A DNA stretch of 64,000 nt from Sambucus nigra (Eukaryota; Streptophyta; Magnoliopsida; Dipsacales; Adoxaceae): positions 3,146,046 through 3,210,045 of the forward strand of contig OX422214.1 of the NCBI GenBank assembly GCA_949130495.1, read 5' to 3'. The translations under genes were made by a program, and so were the position numbers. Below, in pieces: positions 12,102 through 23,449 of this stretch (positions within the stretch are counted from its first letter, which is position 1; each line of letters begins with the position of its first letter). The notes under the pieces were generated by a model that was not told the origin of the DNA, did no database searches, and saw only the letters and a list, made by a program, of their open reading frames with translations.

Positions 12102-13524
12102 TTCACTATCTTTCTTTGAATCTAGATACTTTTTTATATGATTGTGGGCTAATCAAAATGGTGGTACACGTTTCACTATTTCCACTGTAAGACAAAAATC
12201 CTTTTAACAATGCCTTATTATCTATTTATCAGTTGTTGACATTTTATTCCCACGCAATTATCATTTGGTTGTTAGTAGACAATATGAATGATTTTTTTTC
12301 CAGATTTTTATTTTGTTGTTTTCTTTTGTAATTGTTACTAAGAATATAGTTTTTGATAGCGCACATTCAACGCTACCTATAAAATCTACATTTTTGGTAT
12401 CGCACTTTGCAAGTAACAAATGCTAATCGACTTTTTTGATTAAGTTTTGACAAAATCATAAGTAGTTTCATAGTAACACTGAAGTATATGATTAAAAAGA
12501 AAAAAATTGTTATTGACTATTGGCTTTATAAATGGTATATTTTTCTTTATATTTCCAAAGCAATTTATTTATTTTTTGATATCTTGTTATAGGTTCTAAA
12601 TGAAAATGGGAGGATCTTGTTATAGGCTCCCAATTTAAAATGGGAGGATGAGCTTGCGAATAAAAAATATCACTTAGAGATCACTTATGAGAGGATCTTG
12701 TCGTGGGTTACTAATTATTGTATAAGTTATAATAGTATGAAAACTCCCATTATTTAATATATTTACCTCTGCTTTTCCAAAAAAAGTAGGACGGAATTGT
12801 TGGATATTTTTACAATGCCTTCGGATAGCATAGGGTTGGTAACTAGTCTTATTATATAATGATATCTACAATATTAATAAAAAAGTAAATGTTGAATATA
12901 GGGCCCTCGTTTATGTAGACTATTCTTATGTGTATGTTCTCGGGCTTTGAATAGTGCGGTAAGCATAGTTGAATTTGTATAAATTCAGAATATGTATTTT
13001 TATCACTCAAAAAAGATCTCAGATCTTGAAAAATAAATGTATTTTAAAATATGTATTAATATTCTTAGAAAACCTTTACCATTAGAAAATTAGAGAAAAT
13101 TGTTACAAAACTTGTGTAATAGTGAATAATAATTCGTTACAAAATATCTACTAACAATGAAAAATCTTTAATAAGTCATAAATAGTAACAGAAAATTTCG
13201 TTTGTAAGTAGAAATTGGTACGATAAAATTTCATTGGTAAATCCATTAAACAATAAATATCTGTTATTATTTCTTCCCCACGCTTTTTTCTAATGGAAAA
13301 TTACTGTTAGTAATTTTTTTGTTACGGTAAAATACCTTTACTTCCTTGACTTTTTTGATTTTGATGTAATTTTGTTATAGATTGACTTTTCTAGGACAAA
13401 AATTCGATTTTGTCTTTGTGGCGAGGATGGGGTGTGTTTTAGAAAATACAAACCTTATCGTAAACCTATAGTGATTTTATAGATCATTTTTTTTTTAAAT
13501 CCAAACCTCATTGTAAATATATGA
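12102..13524. other. AT-rich DNA without recognised genes
   Basis: This is the target into which element A inserted; the first five bases, ttcac, should be its target duplication. I see no coding pattern. A short imperfect tandem repeat of about 40 bases (gatcttgttataggctcc-like) lies near 12585-12655. The rest looks like old intergenic or decayed transposon DNA. Confidence 0.5.
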
Positions 13525-13760
13525 TGTAAGCGTAGCGAAATAACACACAAATTAATCACACACACGTGATTAAAATAATAAAATAACAAAACTCCATTAA
13601 TTCTCTCTAAAACATAATAATAATCAGAACTAAATGACTAGACATCCTTTTATAAGCACAAGGACACAAAAACACTAAAATAACCTAAATCATTAAACTG
13701 ATAAAATAAATGATAAATGAGTATCCTCCTGCGTCACTTTGCCCCATACAAAGCATGCCA
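13525..13760 (-). repeat. Probable 3' LTR remnant of element D
   Basis: Read on the minus strand, this stretch follows the end of D's integrase and chromodomain region. It holds a TATA-like TTATAAAAGG (13656-13646 region) and ends ...CGCTTACA at 13525. No partner LTR was found at the right end of D, so both limits are guesses. Confidence 0.35.
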
Positions 13761-13767
13761 TATCTTA

Positions 13768-14794
13768 CCAAAAAAGGTCGTAGAAGTCCCTGTCAACATG
13801 ATGTAGTGTAGCCTCAACAATCCATGAATCATCACTCTTAGTGCGTCGTAACCAACGTATCAAAAAACAGGCGAGAGGGTCCACATGAGTCATAATCGTC
13901 TAAGAATCCAAAATCCCCTAAACACGATCAATATGCAAGCAAACTAGCAGCATGGGATCCACAGAAAAGGGGTTAGAGAAACATCTGAACTTAGAAATGA
14001 TGTCAAAGACTCCACATTAAATGTGGGATATGTTCTGAAACCCTCGGGAAAGGCCAAGTCATGCATTATCACCACAACGATGAATAATTAGAAAAGTGTC
14101 AAAACGGCTCATCTATAATTTGGTGGCCTTCCCCACCCATTATTCGCACTGAAGATATACCATAAGAAGATCCGTGGGATAAAAAATAAGGGACTAGAGA
14201 TGATATGTTCTCCTTGTAGGAGGCATACATACGCTATAAACATGTCTGCACGTCATCCTAAATGGATAACATCTTGGCAGTAAAGTCAGCGACCATCGGA
14301 CTCGATGTCATAGTAGAGGCTCTCGGCAAGGTCCACGGGTAACAAAAAATAAGAACAATCAGGAAATGGGATAAACCAGTAGATTGATTGATGAAATATT
14401 TGAAAGAAAATTCCTCCTGAGCAAGAACCATTGCCCAAGTCTTAGGTGACTCACCAACTAAAGACAGTAATAGATCACCCAAAGTCTGATTAACCACATC
14501 AGTTTGACAATTCATGTGAGTGTGGAAAGATGTGGAAAATTGAAGTGTGCATTGTAACAATTTCTAAAGGATCCTCCAAAATTGTCCCGTTAAACGAACA
14601 TCCCTATCAGACTTAATACTCCTTGATACCCCGTGTAAACGGATAGTGTCGCAAAAGTATAGTGTGGAAACATATGATGGGTCGGACGTCCATGAGTACG
14701 AAATAAAATCGAACATACTGGAAAAACTATTGACTACTACAAGCCCATAATAATTTTCCCTGGACGTCCTGGGTATCTTAATAATAAATTCCAA
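13768..14794 (-). pseudogene. Element D integrase core, C-terminus and chromodomain remnant
   Basis: On the minus strand, 14794-14258 encodes pieces of a gypsy integrase core in two frames, with the SDRD segment typical of chromoviruses. Farther left, near 14100-13920, a GPY/F-like segment with P-x-F-N-V-E-S-L is readable. Near 13860-13770, a segment with W-I-V-E-A and H-V-D-R-D resembles the end of a chromodomain. Stops and frame changes are frequent. The order places the element's 3' end to the left. The lineage looks like a short-LTR chromovirus (Reina- or CRM-like); I cannot decide which. Confidence 0.7.
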
Positions 14795-14812
14795 AGAAAC
14801 ATAAAACTATGA

Positions 14813-15061
14813 TCAATCAGGAATGTATAGGGGTATACAGGTCGATGTTAGTATCTGACCCTTGGTCATCTGACAAGAGTAGCAATGCTGAACATGTCTG
14901 TTAACTTGTCTCCTTATGGTAGGCCAATAGAAACACCCACACAATGTAGTTAAGGTATGAACGACACCTGAATGGCTAGTTAGGCCCCCACTATGGAGCT
15001 CTATGATGATCTTTTCGAGCAAGAAAGAAATGGGGATACACAATGTAGTTCCACGATACAA
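14813..15061 (-). pseudogene. Element D integrase zinc-binding domain
   Basis: The minus-strand reading has the HHCC pattern: an ELHSGG segment, a second His about five residues on, then C-Y-S-C before the frame ends. A tract with F-Y-W-P-T lies between them, as in gypsy integrases. The start is only the first Met in an open stretch, not a true gene start. The segment lies between D's RNase H (right) and integrase core (left), matching the minus-strand order. Confidence 0.75.
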
Positions 15062-15477
15062 ATACCCATCCTATAGGAAGTAATTACCTTGAATGCCATG
15101 TTGACTTGCACATGCATCCATAATAGGCCAAAAAAGGTTCCCATCATACATAAATGACAAATCTCTGAAAAATGAATATCGATCCCTGAATCGTAACTAG
15201 GGAATGAGATCTCCTACTCATGGAATCTACAATCAGGTTCTTCCTTCCAGGTTTGTATTGTAGGTGGAAGGTAAATGCTGCAAGAAACTAGTCCTCTTGG
15301 CATGTAAATTGCTAACCATTTTGCTGGGATTTCATGAAATGAATGACCTCGTGGTTGGACTTAATGACAAACTCCGGATGAATAAAATAAGGCTGTCAAT
15401 GTTTGACAGCTTACACTACGATATAGAACTCTAGATCATAAGAAAAATAGTTGATGATAATCCCTACAACGTTTTAA

Positions 15478-15892
15478 CTAAAGTAAGCAACGAGGCGCTA
15501 TATTTTTACTGAGGATTGCACTAATCACAGACTTGATGGTATCACAAGTCAACTCAAATAGCTGGGTAAAGTCGGGCAAGTCTAGAATGAGGGTTGATGT
15601 CATCTTAGACTTGATGAGTAGGAATGTTGACTCTGCCTCATCATTCCATGGGGACTCAGATATGGACATGTGGATAAATTGAGTAATAGGATCTATCACC
15701 AAACTGAACCCCTTAATGAAACTTCGATAAATACGAGACAACCATTGAAAACTATGGACCAGGGATGTAGTGGTCGACTTAAGCTAGTCCCTGATAGCCT
15801 GAACCTTCTCGTTGTTAGCATAGACACCTTCTCTTGAAATGATATACCTCGAGAAGGAGAACTATGGATCCATTAAAATACACCATGACATA
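15478..15892 (-). pseudogene. Element D end of RT and start of RNase H
   Basis: The minus strand reads R-Y-I-I-S-R-E-G-V near 15855-15830, the strand after the RT palm. Next come R-S-F-I-K-G-F-S (near 15730) and then the connection and RNase H start, with L-T-C-D-T. A stop interrupts the frame. Element B is inserted at the right edge of this fragment. The matching other half of D's RT is at 28018-28085 and 35124-35592. Confidence 0.75.
15888..15892 (+). repeat. Element B target site duplication, left copy
   Basis: acata here, repeated exactly at 28018-28022. Five bases is the normal duplication for gypsy integrases. Confidence 0.95.
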
Positions 15893-16478
15893 TGTTGATA
15901 CCAAAATTAATATGCTGATGTGGACGAATAGTATGAAGACACGTGTCGATCTACGTGGCACAATAACAGCGAGGAAGATCATTTACTGAACAACCGTGGT
16001 TGGTACCGAGCAACGAGAATACACCGAGGAGCTCTATCATGCCGAGGAACCCCATCCGAGGAACTATATCATCCTGAGATACTCTAAGCACTCCGAGGAA
16101 CTCTTGATCAACGAGCAACTAAGGCGGTCCGAACTGCACCTCGGCCGTGTCATCAATTATCAGACGAACAACTGTTCAACTATTCATTAGATTCTTGACG
16201 CACACGCTGCATTAAATGTATTACCCATTCATATGTATATCATTTAATGTATTGGACCTTTCATGTACAGCCTTGAGGCTATAAATACCTTGTATCAATC
16301 CCATTCATGGGGAGGGGAATTTCTTGAGAGAACTTGTAATCAAGAATTCCACAAACACTCAGCAATAACATAACAGTGGACGTAGGCTTTATTCCTAGCC
16401 GAACCACTTTAAAAATCTTTGTCTTATTTATTTATCTGTGATTGAATAATTAGAGCAATCTAGTTTTTTACATCAACA
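15893..16478 (+). repeat. Element B 5' LTR
   Basis: tgttgatacc...catcaaca, 586 bases. A TATA-like ctataaatac lies near 16280. U3 has five spaced copies of ccgaggaa-like words between 16020 and 16105. Apparently identical to 27432-28017. Confidence 0.96.
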
Positions 16479-16481
16479 GAT

Positions 16482-16497
16482 TGGCGCCGTCTGTGGG
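16482..16497 (+). other. Element B primer binding site
   Basis: TGGCGCCGTCTGTGGG, three bases after the LTR, identical to that of element A. Confidence 0.87.
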
Positions 16498-16541
16498 AAA
16501 CGACTGTTGTTATCGTTTTTCATAAAAATCATTTATCACCA

Positions 16542-18356
16542 ATGGCAGATAATCCGGAATCCAGTAATCGAAATGCTGTAAATACTGGAAATCTTCCAAA
16601 TCCATCTGCATCTCCAGATCTGGCCAGAATTATGATGAATCTGGCTCAGGGACAAACCGCCATGCAAGAATCTATGAGGCAACTCCTTCAAACTCTTCAA
16701 GGCGGTGTACCTACTCATTCAGGGCAAAAGACTGATCATGGGCAATCACGATCCAGACGTATTGGGTCATATCGCAATGGAGAATCCAATGATTCTACTT
16801 ATCAACCTGGACGAACTTCATCAATACAGGCTACGGATACAGATCAACATATCTCTCTTTCTCCGGAGAGAACTAGCGCTTTAGAAAGATTAAGCAGGGT
16901 GTCTCCTTTCAGTCGGTTAGAACCAAGAAGGAACATGAGTCCACCTAGGGCTCCATCAGGAAGTTTTCGACCACCACCAGGTTTGAGAGAAGGATCTGCA
17001 CAATCACGACCAATTACTCGTCGAGATAAATCTCAGGAAGCTACGTCAGAGCAATCAGTTGCTCGGACTAAGCGGCCCGAGGAAGGGAATGAAGCATGGA
17101 AAGGTTCCATTCAACGATTGGAGGATAGACTGGGAGAAATGGCTAAGGCGAGGAACCCCTTACAGAGAACTTTTGTTCAAGGGACACCTTTTGTGCAGGC
17201 CATTGTGGATTTCCCCACACCGTCGAAATTCAAAGCACCTGTAGTGACCCCCAAGTACGATGGAAAGACAGATCCCGTACTTCATATAGAACAGTACCAA
17301 GCTGCTGCAGATATCTATGCTGTCCCCAACGAGATGAGGTGTAGAGCATTCTCGGGAACTCTTACCGGATCTGCACAGATATGGTACAATAATCTTCCTC
17401 GGGGTAAGATTTCAACTTTTGTTCAGTTAGCCGAGCTGTTTATTGGTAATTTTTGTTTTGGAGCAAAACCAGTAAAGCGAGTAGCGCATTTACTAAGTGT
17501 TAGACAAAAATCAGGAGAAAGTACTAGAGATTACATAACTCGTTTCAATAACGAGAAGTTGGAAGTCATAGATTATGAAGAAAAGACAGCAATCACTGCT
17601 TTGATGAGTGGTTTGCTGCCTAACAAGTTATACTATACTCTGGCCAAAGATCCGCCTAAAAATATGTCGGAATTGATGGCAAAGGCGGCCAAAATCATGA
17701 ATGCCGAGGAGGCTATGACTGCGAAGAAGAATATGGATAAAGAAGTTAAAGTGGAGGTCGACAACTCTAAGAAGAAAGATCAGAAAGGTAATGGTGGTGA
17801 CAAATATTCCAGGAATAACAGGATAAAGTTGGAAGCCCTAAAGAAGTATGATAATTATACTCCATTGAAAATGGGTATTAATCATGTTTTAGAAGAAATC
17901 AGGAATAACGAGGAAATCAAATGGCCAGAGAAACTGAAGACAGATCCAGACATGAGGAATAAGACCAAATATTGCGAGTTTCACAAAGATCATGGCCATA
18001 TGACCAAAAATTGTATAGCCCTTCAGAACGAGATTGAAACACTCATTCGAAGAGGAAAATTATCAAAGTATGTAGATCGCAGAAATGAAAGGAGGAATGA
18101 TGATAGAACTAGAGAGAGATCTAGATCTCCTCGTCGTGCAGAAGAGAAAAATAGGAGGGCCCATGAAGAGGATCCAGATGATGACCCCGATCTTCCCAAG
18201 AAGCCAAGGAAACCTGAACGAGAGTATTTTCCATACGTTTTGGATCATTTCATTGTAACGTTATTACAGGGGGAGATGCAGGAGGAGGAGACCTTACTGC
18301 AGAAAGAAAAGCTTATCTCGGAGAGGCTCAAGCTTGCTCATATATTCAGCGAATAA
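16542..18356 (+). CDS. gag: Element B Gag (604 residues, C-terminal tail frameshifted)
   Basis: The first Met after the primer site starts a long open frame. A Gln/Pro/Ser-rich N-terminus is followed by a capsid-like region near residues 190-400, a Lys-rich stretch, a zinc-knuckle variant (C-X2-H-X4-H-X4-C near residue 475) and an Arg/Ser-rich basic segment that should bind RNA. The product would form the virus-like particle. After about residue 560 the reading differs from A: A has gaacatgaggta where B has gaacgagagta, one base short. From there to 18356 the frame is out of register and the protease continues in another frame. Gag is probably functional up to the shift. Confidence 0.9.
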   Translation: MADNPESSNRNAVNTGNLPNPSASPDLARIMMNLAQGQTAMQESMRQLLQTLQGGVPTHSGQKTDHGQSRSRRIGSYRNGESNDSTYQPGRTSSIQATDTDQHISLSPERTSALERLSRVSPFSRLEPRRNMSPPRAPSGSFRPPPGLREGSAQSRPITRRDKSQEATSEQSVARTKRPEEGNEAWKGSIQRLEDRLGEMAKARNPLQRTFVQGTPFVQAIVDFPTPSKFKAPVVTPKYDGKTDPVLHIEQYQAAADIYAVPNEMRCRAFSGTLTGSAQIWYNNLPRGKISTFVQLAELFIGNFCFGAKPVKRVAHLLSVRQKSGESTRDYITRFNNEKLEVIDYEEKTAITALMSGLLPNKLYYTLAKDPPKNMSELMAKAAKIMNAEEAMTAKKNMDKEVKVEVDNSKKKDQKGNGGDKYSRNNRIKLEALKKYDNYTPLKMGINHVLEEIRNNEEIKWPEKLKTDPDMRNKTKYCEFHKDHGHMTKNCIALQNEIETLIRRGKLSKYVDRRNERRNDDRTRERSRSPRRAEEKNRRAHEEDPDDDPDLPKKPRKPEREYFPYVLDHFIVTLLQGEMQEEETLLQKEKLISERLKLAHIFSE

Positions 18357-20197
18357 ACCTAGCCGAGGATGATCGTCCGAGGAAGGTAAACAAAGAGAAG
18401 CTAGTAATTGGTTTTTCAAAAAACGACCTGGCAGGTGTTCTTTACCCTCATGATGATCCTTTGGTGATCAAAATGAGAATGAAGGACGTGATCATTTCAA
18501 GGGTGTTAGTAGACAATGGTAGTTCGGCAGATATCATGTATTATTCATGCTTTGATAGCTTGAATTTGAAATTATCCCAATTAGAACCTTATCACAGACC
18601 CCTTCTGGGTTTTGCTGGCGAGAAAGTTTTTCCACTTGGGACGATCAAGTTGGATATACTCATTGGAACTTGGCCTGCTTGTCGAACAGAAAGAATACGC
18701 TTCTTTGTGATGGATAAGAATGTGCAGTCAGCCTACAACATCATCATGGGAAGAGTTGGATTGAAGAAGTTCGAAGCCGTTCCTTCTACAGTACATCAAT
18801 GTTTGAAATTCCCAACAAATTTTGGAGTTGGAGTGGTGAAAGGTGATCAAAAAGTAGCTCGGGAATGCTATTATTCGTCGGCCGAACAAGAAGAACTAGA
18901 AGGATCGATGAAAAAGACTACTACTTACCAGGTAGAGGAAGGTACAGAAATTGAAACTCTTGATCCCAGGGATGAATCTCAACTTGTAAAAGGACAGGTG
19001 ATGGAATCTACAGAAAATATTATTCTAGACGACGAGCATCCTGAACGAATAACCCAGATAGGTTCATCGTTGGATATGTCAATAAAAGAGGAGTTGATAA
19101 CTTTCTTGAAGAATAGGAAAAATACTTTTGCTTGGAGTTATGAAGACATGCCAGGAATAGATCCAAACTTCTTATGTCATGAACTCAATGTGAATAAAGA
19201 GATTAAACCTGTAAAGCAGAGAAGAAGGGTGTTTAGTCCCGAGAAGAATCAAGCCATACAAGAGGAAGTCGAGAAACTCCAGAAAGCTCAATTCATTGAA
19301 GATGTAAAATATCCAGATTGGTTGGCAAATGTGGTAATGGTAAAGAAGAAAAACAACAAATGGAGAATGTGTGTTGATTTTACTGATCTCAACAAGGCAT
19401 GTCCAAAAGATCATTTTCCATTGCCCAGAATTGATCAACTAGTGGATGCTACCTCGGGACACGAGCTACTCAGCTTCATGGATGCTTATTCTGGCTACAA
19501 CCAGATCAAAATGAAACCTGAAGACAGGGAAAGTACTTCTTTTATTACCCCTAGGGGAACTTATTGTTATAATGTTATGCCTTTTGGTTTAAAAAATGCA
19601 GGTGCAACATATCAGCGGTTGATGAACAAGGTTTTTACCGAACAAATCAGCCGCAACATGGAGGTCTATGTCGATGACATGCTCACTAAAAGCAAGAAAG
19701 CTGCTGATCATTTGATTGACTTGAGTCAAACTTTTGATCAATTGGATAAATACCAAATGAAGCTTAACCCGACGAAGTGCACCTTTGGAGTACGAGAAGG
19801 AATGTTCCTCGGATACATCGTCAATCAGCGAGGTATTGAGGCAAATCCAGATAAGATCAAAGCTCTTCTAGGGCTGCGATCTCCGACGACGAAGAAAGAA
19901 GTGCAGAGTCTTACCGGACGAGTTGCAGCGCTCAACAGATTTGTATCTCGAGCAACTGATAAATGCATACCATTCTTCAAAACACTTCGAAAAACCTTTG
20001 AATGGAATGAGGAATGTGAAAAAGCTTTTCAAGACTTGAAGAAATATTTGGGAGCACCCCCACTGTTGTCAAGACCAATAACAGGAGAAAAGTTGTATTT
20101 GTATTTGGCAGTATCAGAGAACGCAGTCAGTTCAGCGTTGATCAGATTGGAGAATGGAGTCCAGAAGCCAATTTATTACACAAGTAAGGCTTTCTGA
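18225..20197 (+). pseudogene. pol: Element B pol part 1: protease, RT, start of RNase H
   Basis: This is the frame that should be fused to gag; open from at least 18461. It shows the protease motif VDNGSS (near 18510), the reverse transcriptase with the V-D-F-T-D-L-N-K segment near 19375, YVDDM near 19670 and LGYIVN near 19810, then the start of the gypsy RNase H. It ends at TGA (20195-20197) where A has CGA, so an Arg codon became a stop, consistent with deamination at CpG. With the upstream one-base loss, RT cannot be made as a normal Gag-Pol product from this copy. The proteins otherwise look well preserved. Confidence 0.9.
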
Positions 20198-21658
20198 GGT
20201 GCAGAAATCAGGTACCCAAGGCTAGAAAAATTGGCATTGGCACTAATTGAAACAAGCAGAAGAATGAGGCCATATTTCCAAGCCCATACCATCATTGTTT
20301 ATACTGATATGCCATTGAGACAAGCCCTTCATAAACCAGAAAAATCAGGGAGACTGATGTACTGGGCAGTAGAACTTGGTGAATATGATATTGTGTATGA
20401 GCCCAGATCATCATTGAAGGGGCAGGCTGTAGCAGATTTTATAGCAGAGTTCACATACCCTGATACCCCCGAGGAGCAAAAGATGCCTGCTGATTTACCT
20501 GTGGACGATACAGGATCAACAGAAACATTTGCTGACCTACCTGTGGACGATACAGGATCAACAGAAATAGGTCCAAACCAACCAAGGTTGGTAAAAGGAC
20601 TTGTGGATGTAGAGAAATCATTATATTCAAACTCAGACCAACCACGGTTGGTAAAAGAGTACGAGCAGATGACTGACGAGGAGCGAAAGATACCGGGGGA
20701 TGATGGAAGAAAACAGCAGATATTTTATCGAGGAACTCTGACAGATAAGAAATTTGAAGACGAAATACCTACATGGAGATTATATGTAGATGGATCATCC
20801 TGCACAGCTGGTTGTGGAGCAGGAATTGTTTTGATCACTCCAGACGAGATTGACATGGAATATGCTTTGCGATTCCAATTCAAAGCCTCTAACAATGAAG
20901 CGGAATATGAGGCCATGATAGCAGGTCTTAATCTAGCAAAGACTATGGAAGCACAACAAGTGATGGTATTCAGTGATTCTCAATTAATTGTGTATCAGAT
21001 GATGGGAATGTATGCGGTTAAAGGAGATTTAATGATCAAATATCATGCAAAGGTGATGAAATTGTTGACAGAATTTGAGGCCATTCAATTGGTGAGAATA
21101 CCGAGGATGGAGAATGTACAAGCAGACGCACTGGCCCGACTAGCATCAGCTACTCGTACCGAGATGCGAAGAACCATACCGATTGAAGTATTAGAAGGTC
21201 GGAGCATAGATGAAGATCTGACAACGAATGTGATTACCCTTGATTTAGGGCCATCTTGGATGGATCCAATCAGGAAATATGTTGAAGAGGGCGAATTGCC
21301 GGAGGACAAACTCGCTGCCAAGAAACTGAAATATAAAGCTGCTCGGTATGTATTAACTAATGGTATTTTGTATAGACGAGGAATTATGGCAGGTTTGCAG
21401 AGATGTGTACATCCCACCGAGGTGAAAGAATTGATTGAAGAAATCCATGAAGGATCTTGTGGAGCTCATGTAGCAGGTCGAACGCTTTTACAAAGAGTGA
21501 TGACACAGGGATATTACTGGCCGATAATGAAGGCTGATTGTATAGCCTATGCCAAGAAATGTGACAAGTGCCAACGTTTTTCCTCCATCCGACGAACTCC
21601 ACAAGCATTGCTAACATCAATAACTTCCCCCTTGGCCATTTGCCATGTGGGGAATTGA
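20198..21658 (+). pseudogene. pol: Element B pol part 2: RNase H, archaeal-type RNase H, integrase zinc domain
   Basis: Same frame as part 1 after the TGA. The rest of the gypsy RNase H (A-L-A-L-I-E, V-Y-T-D) runs to about 20450. Next is a variable linker containing a 12-residue duplication (two copies of D-L-P-V-D-D-T-G-S-T-E). The second RNase H follows from about 20775 (YVDGSS, N-N-E-A-E-Y-E-A, FSDSQLIV), and then the HHCC zinc domain of integrase, ending in C-D-K-C near 21560. An extra C in the run 21627-21631 shifts the frame just before the integrase core, and the frame ends at 21658. Confidence 0.9.
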
Positions 21659-22478
21659 TTTGGTTGGACCACTGCCGACCACCCGAGGAAGATTCAAGTA
21701 TCTCGTAGTTGCAGTGGACTATTTTACTAAGTGGGTGGAAGCTGAGCCTCTTGTCAATATGACGTACGAGAAGGTATACCAGTTTGTATGGAAGAATATC
21801 ATTTGTCGATATGGTCTCCCTCATGCTTTCATCACAGATCATGGAACACAATTTGATAATGAAGAATTTGCTGCCTATTGTCATCAGTCGAACGTTTTGA
21901 AGTTTCATTCAGCACCAGGACATCCCCAAAGCAATGGACAGACTGAAGTGACGAACAGAACATTACTAAATGGGTTGAAAAAGAGGCTAAGTGAAGCTAA
22001 AGCAAATTGGATTAATGAGCTCCAATCAGTATTATGGGCCTACCGAACAACTCCCCGAGCAGCAACTGGAGAATCACCATATATGCTAGCATTTGGAAGT
22101 GAGGCTGTGATACCGGCCGAGTTGGGTCTCCCAACGCATAGAGTGCTGAATTTCAACTCTCCGATCAGTGACTTGATGAGAAGAATGGATTTGGACATGC
22201 TCGAAGAAGTAAGAGAAGAGGCAGCCATTAGGAATGCTGCTTATCAACAACGAACAGCTCTGTTCTACAACAAAAGGGTGAAGAAATGCGATTTGAAAGA
22301 GGGTGATTATGTGCTGAAGAAAGTCATTCAGAAACAGAATAAACTGGAAGCAAACTGGCATGGACCTTACCGAGTTACAGAGGTTGTTCGACCTGGAACC
22401 TACAGAATAGCAACTCTAGAAGGAGAAGAATTTCAGAATGCATGGAATGCTGAACACCTGCGAAAGTATTATCAGTAA
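21632..22478 (+). pseudogene. pol: Element B pol part 3: integrase core and C-terminus
   Basis: It continues from the extra C in the third frame. The DDE core is complete: Asp in IDLVGP (near 21655), Asp in TDHGTQFDN (near 21835) and Glu in GQTEVTN (near 21940). A C-terminal GPY-like segment (HGPYRV, near 22350) and the end HLRKYYQ follow, with stop at 22478. There is no chromodomain. AATAAAA follows at 22509-22515, as in A. Taken alone the domain looks intact; only its link to the rest of pol is broken. Confidence 0.9.
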
Positions 22479-22599
22479 TGAAAAATGTAAAGTATTTCCT
22501 TCATTATGAATAAAACGAGGATGGTTCACCATTTTCTTTCTGTTGAAAGTTTTTCGGGGAATATTAGTGTTGAACACTACACTGCTTGACAAGAAGAAG

Positions 22600-22920
22600 A
22601 CTGCTCTACGGAGTCATGCTCTACGGAGCCATGCTCTACGGAGTCAAGCTCTACGGAGCGCTCTACGGAGCAAAAGTGCTATAAGTAGCCAACCTCCTTT
22701 GGTTAGGAGGATAAGCTCTCCGGAGCGCTCTACGGAGCAAAAGTGCTATAAGTAGCCAACCTCCTTTGGTTAGGAGGATAAGCTCTCCGGAGCGCTCTAC
22801 GGAGCAAAAGTGCTATAAGTAGCCAACCTCCTTTGGTTAGGAGGATAAGCTCTACGGAGCGCTCTACGGAGCAAAAGTGCTATAAGTAGCCAACCTCCTT
22901 TGGTTAGGAGGACATGCTCC
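22600..22920. repeat. Tandem repeats with a 67-base period, four copies
   Basis: The word caaaagtgctataagtagcc begins at 22671, 22738, 22805 and 22872, an exact 67-base period. Each unit holds cctcctttggttaggagg, which can pair as CCTCC/GGAGG, and gctctccggagc-type near-palindromes. Before them, a 15-base unit based on gctctacggag repeats three to five times. Element A has a different array at this place, so the array was replaced or evolved within the family. Confidence 0.9.
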
Positions 22921-22964
22921 AAGGAGCCAAAAAGTTCGAAAGAACCCTACTACTCCTTTGATTA

Positions 22965-23285
22965 GGAGGTGTAGACCAGCATGATCAACTACGGTTGGTA
23001 AGACTTTATATATTCTCGCATTACAGCTTATGTTGGTCGGGAGGTAACATTATTACAAAAAGTTCTTTAAAGAACAAAATATTCCAAACTGTACCAAGTA
23101 TGGTTGGTCGGGGATAAAAACCCACTAACTGTAGTTGGTCGACGAGGATAAAAGTATTGACCTTAGTTGGTCGGACACATGTTTATATTTGAAAATTGAA
23201 CCAAGTATGGTTAGTCGGGGATAGAAACCCATCAACTGTGGTTGGTCGACAAACATTATTTATCCACCTTGGTTGGTTGGAAACA
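22965..23285. repeat. Degenerate hairpin-core repeats related to those of element A
   Basis: Words such as tcaactacggttggt, ccaagtatggttggtcg and ccaactgtggttggtcg-like variants recur at irregular spacing. They resemble the hairpin core in A at 6551-7076 but are fewer and diverged. Confidence 0.65.
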
Positions 23286-23449
23286 ATTTTGAACAATTTA
23301 TGCTTATTATAAATTCTAATTTGGTTGATGAACCATATAATTTGCAAACAGAAAGATAGCTATTGGCAAAACAGAAAATGAAATTCTTTCATTAAGATAA
23401 AAATGTATTACATGTTACATGTATGTGCTAACAATTACATTAAAGATTC

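Noticed and set aside
15996..16190. A 64-codon open frame, present identically at 27535-27729
   Set aside because: It lies wholly inside the LTRs of B, so the identity follows from the LTR copies being identical. No motif is seen and A does not keep the frame.
18210..18230. Programmed frameshift between gag and pol in B
   Set aside because: Element A has gag and protease in one frame, and B is exactly one base short at this point without a slippery heptamer. A lesion explains it better.
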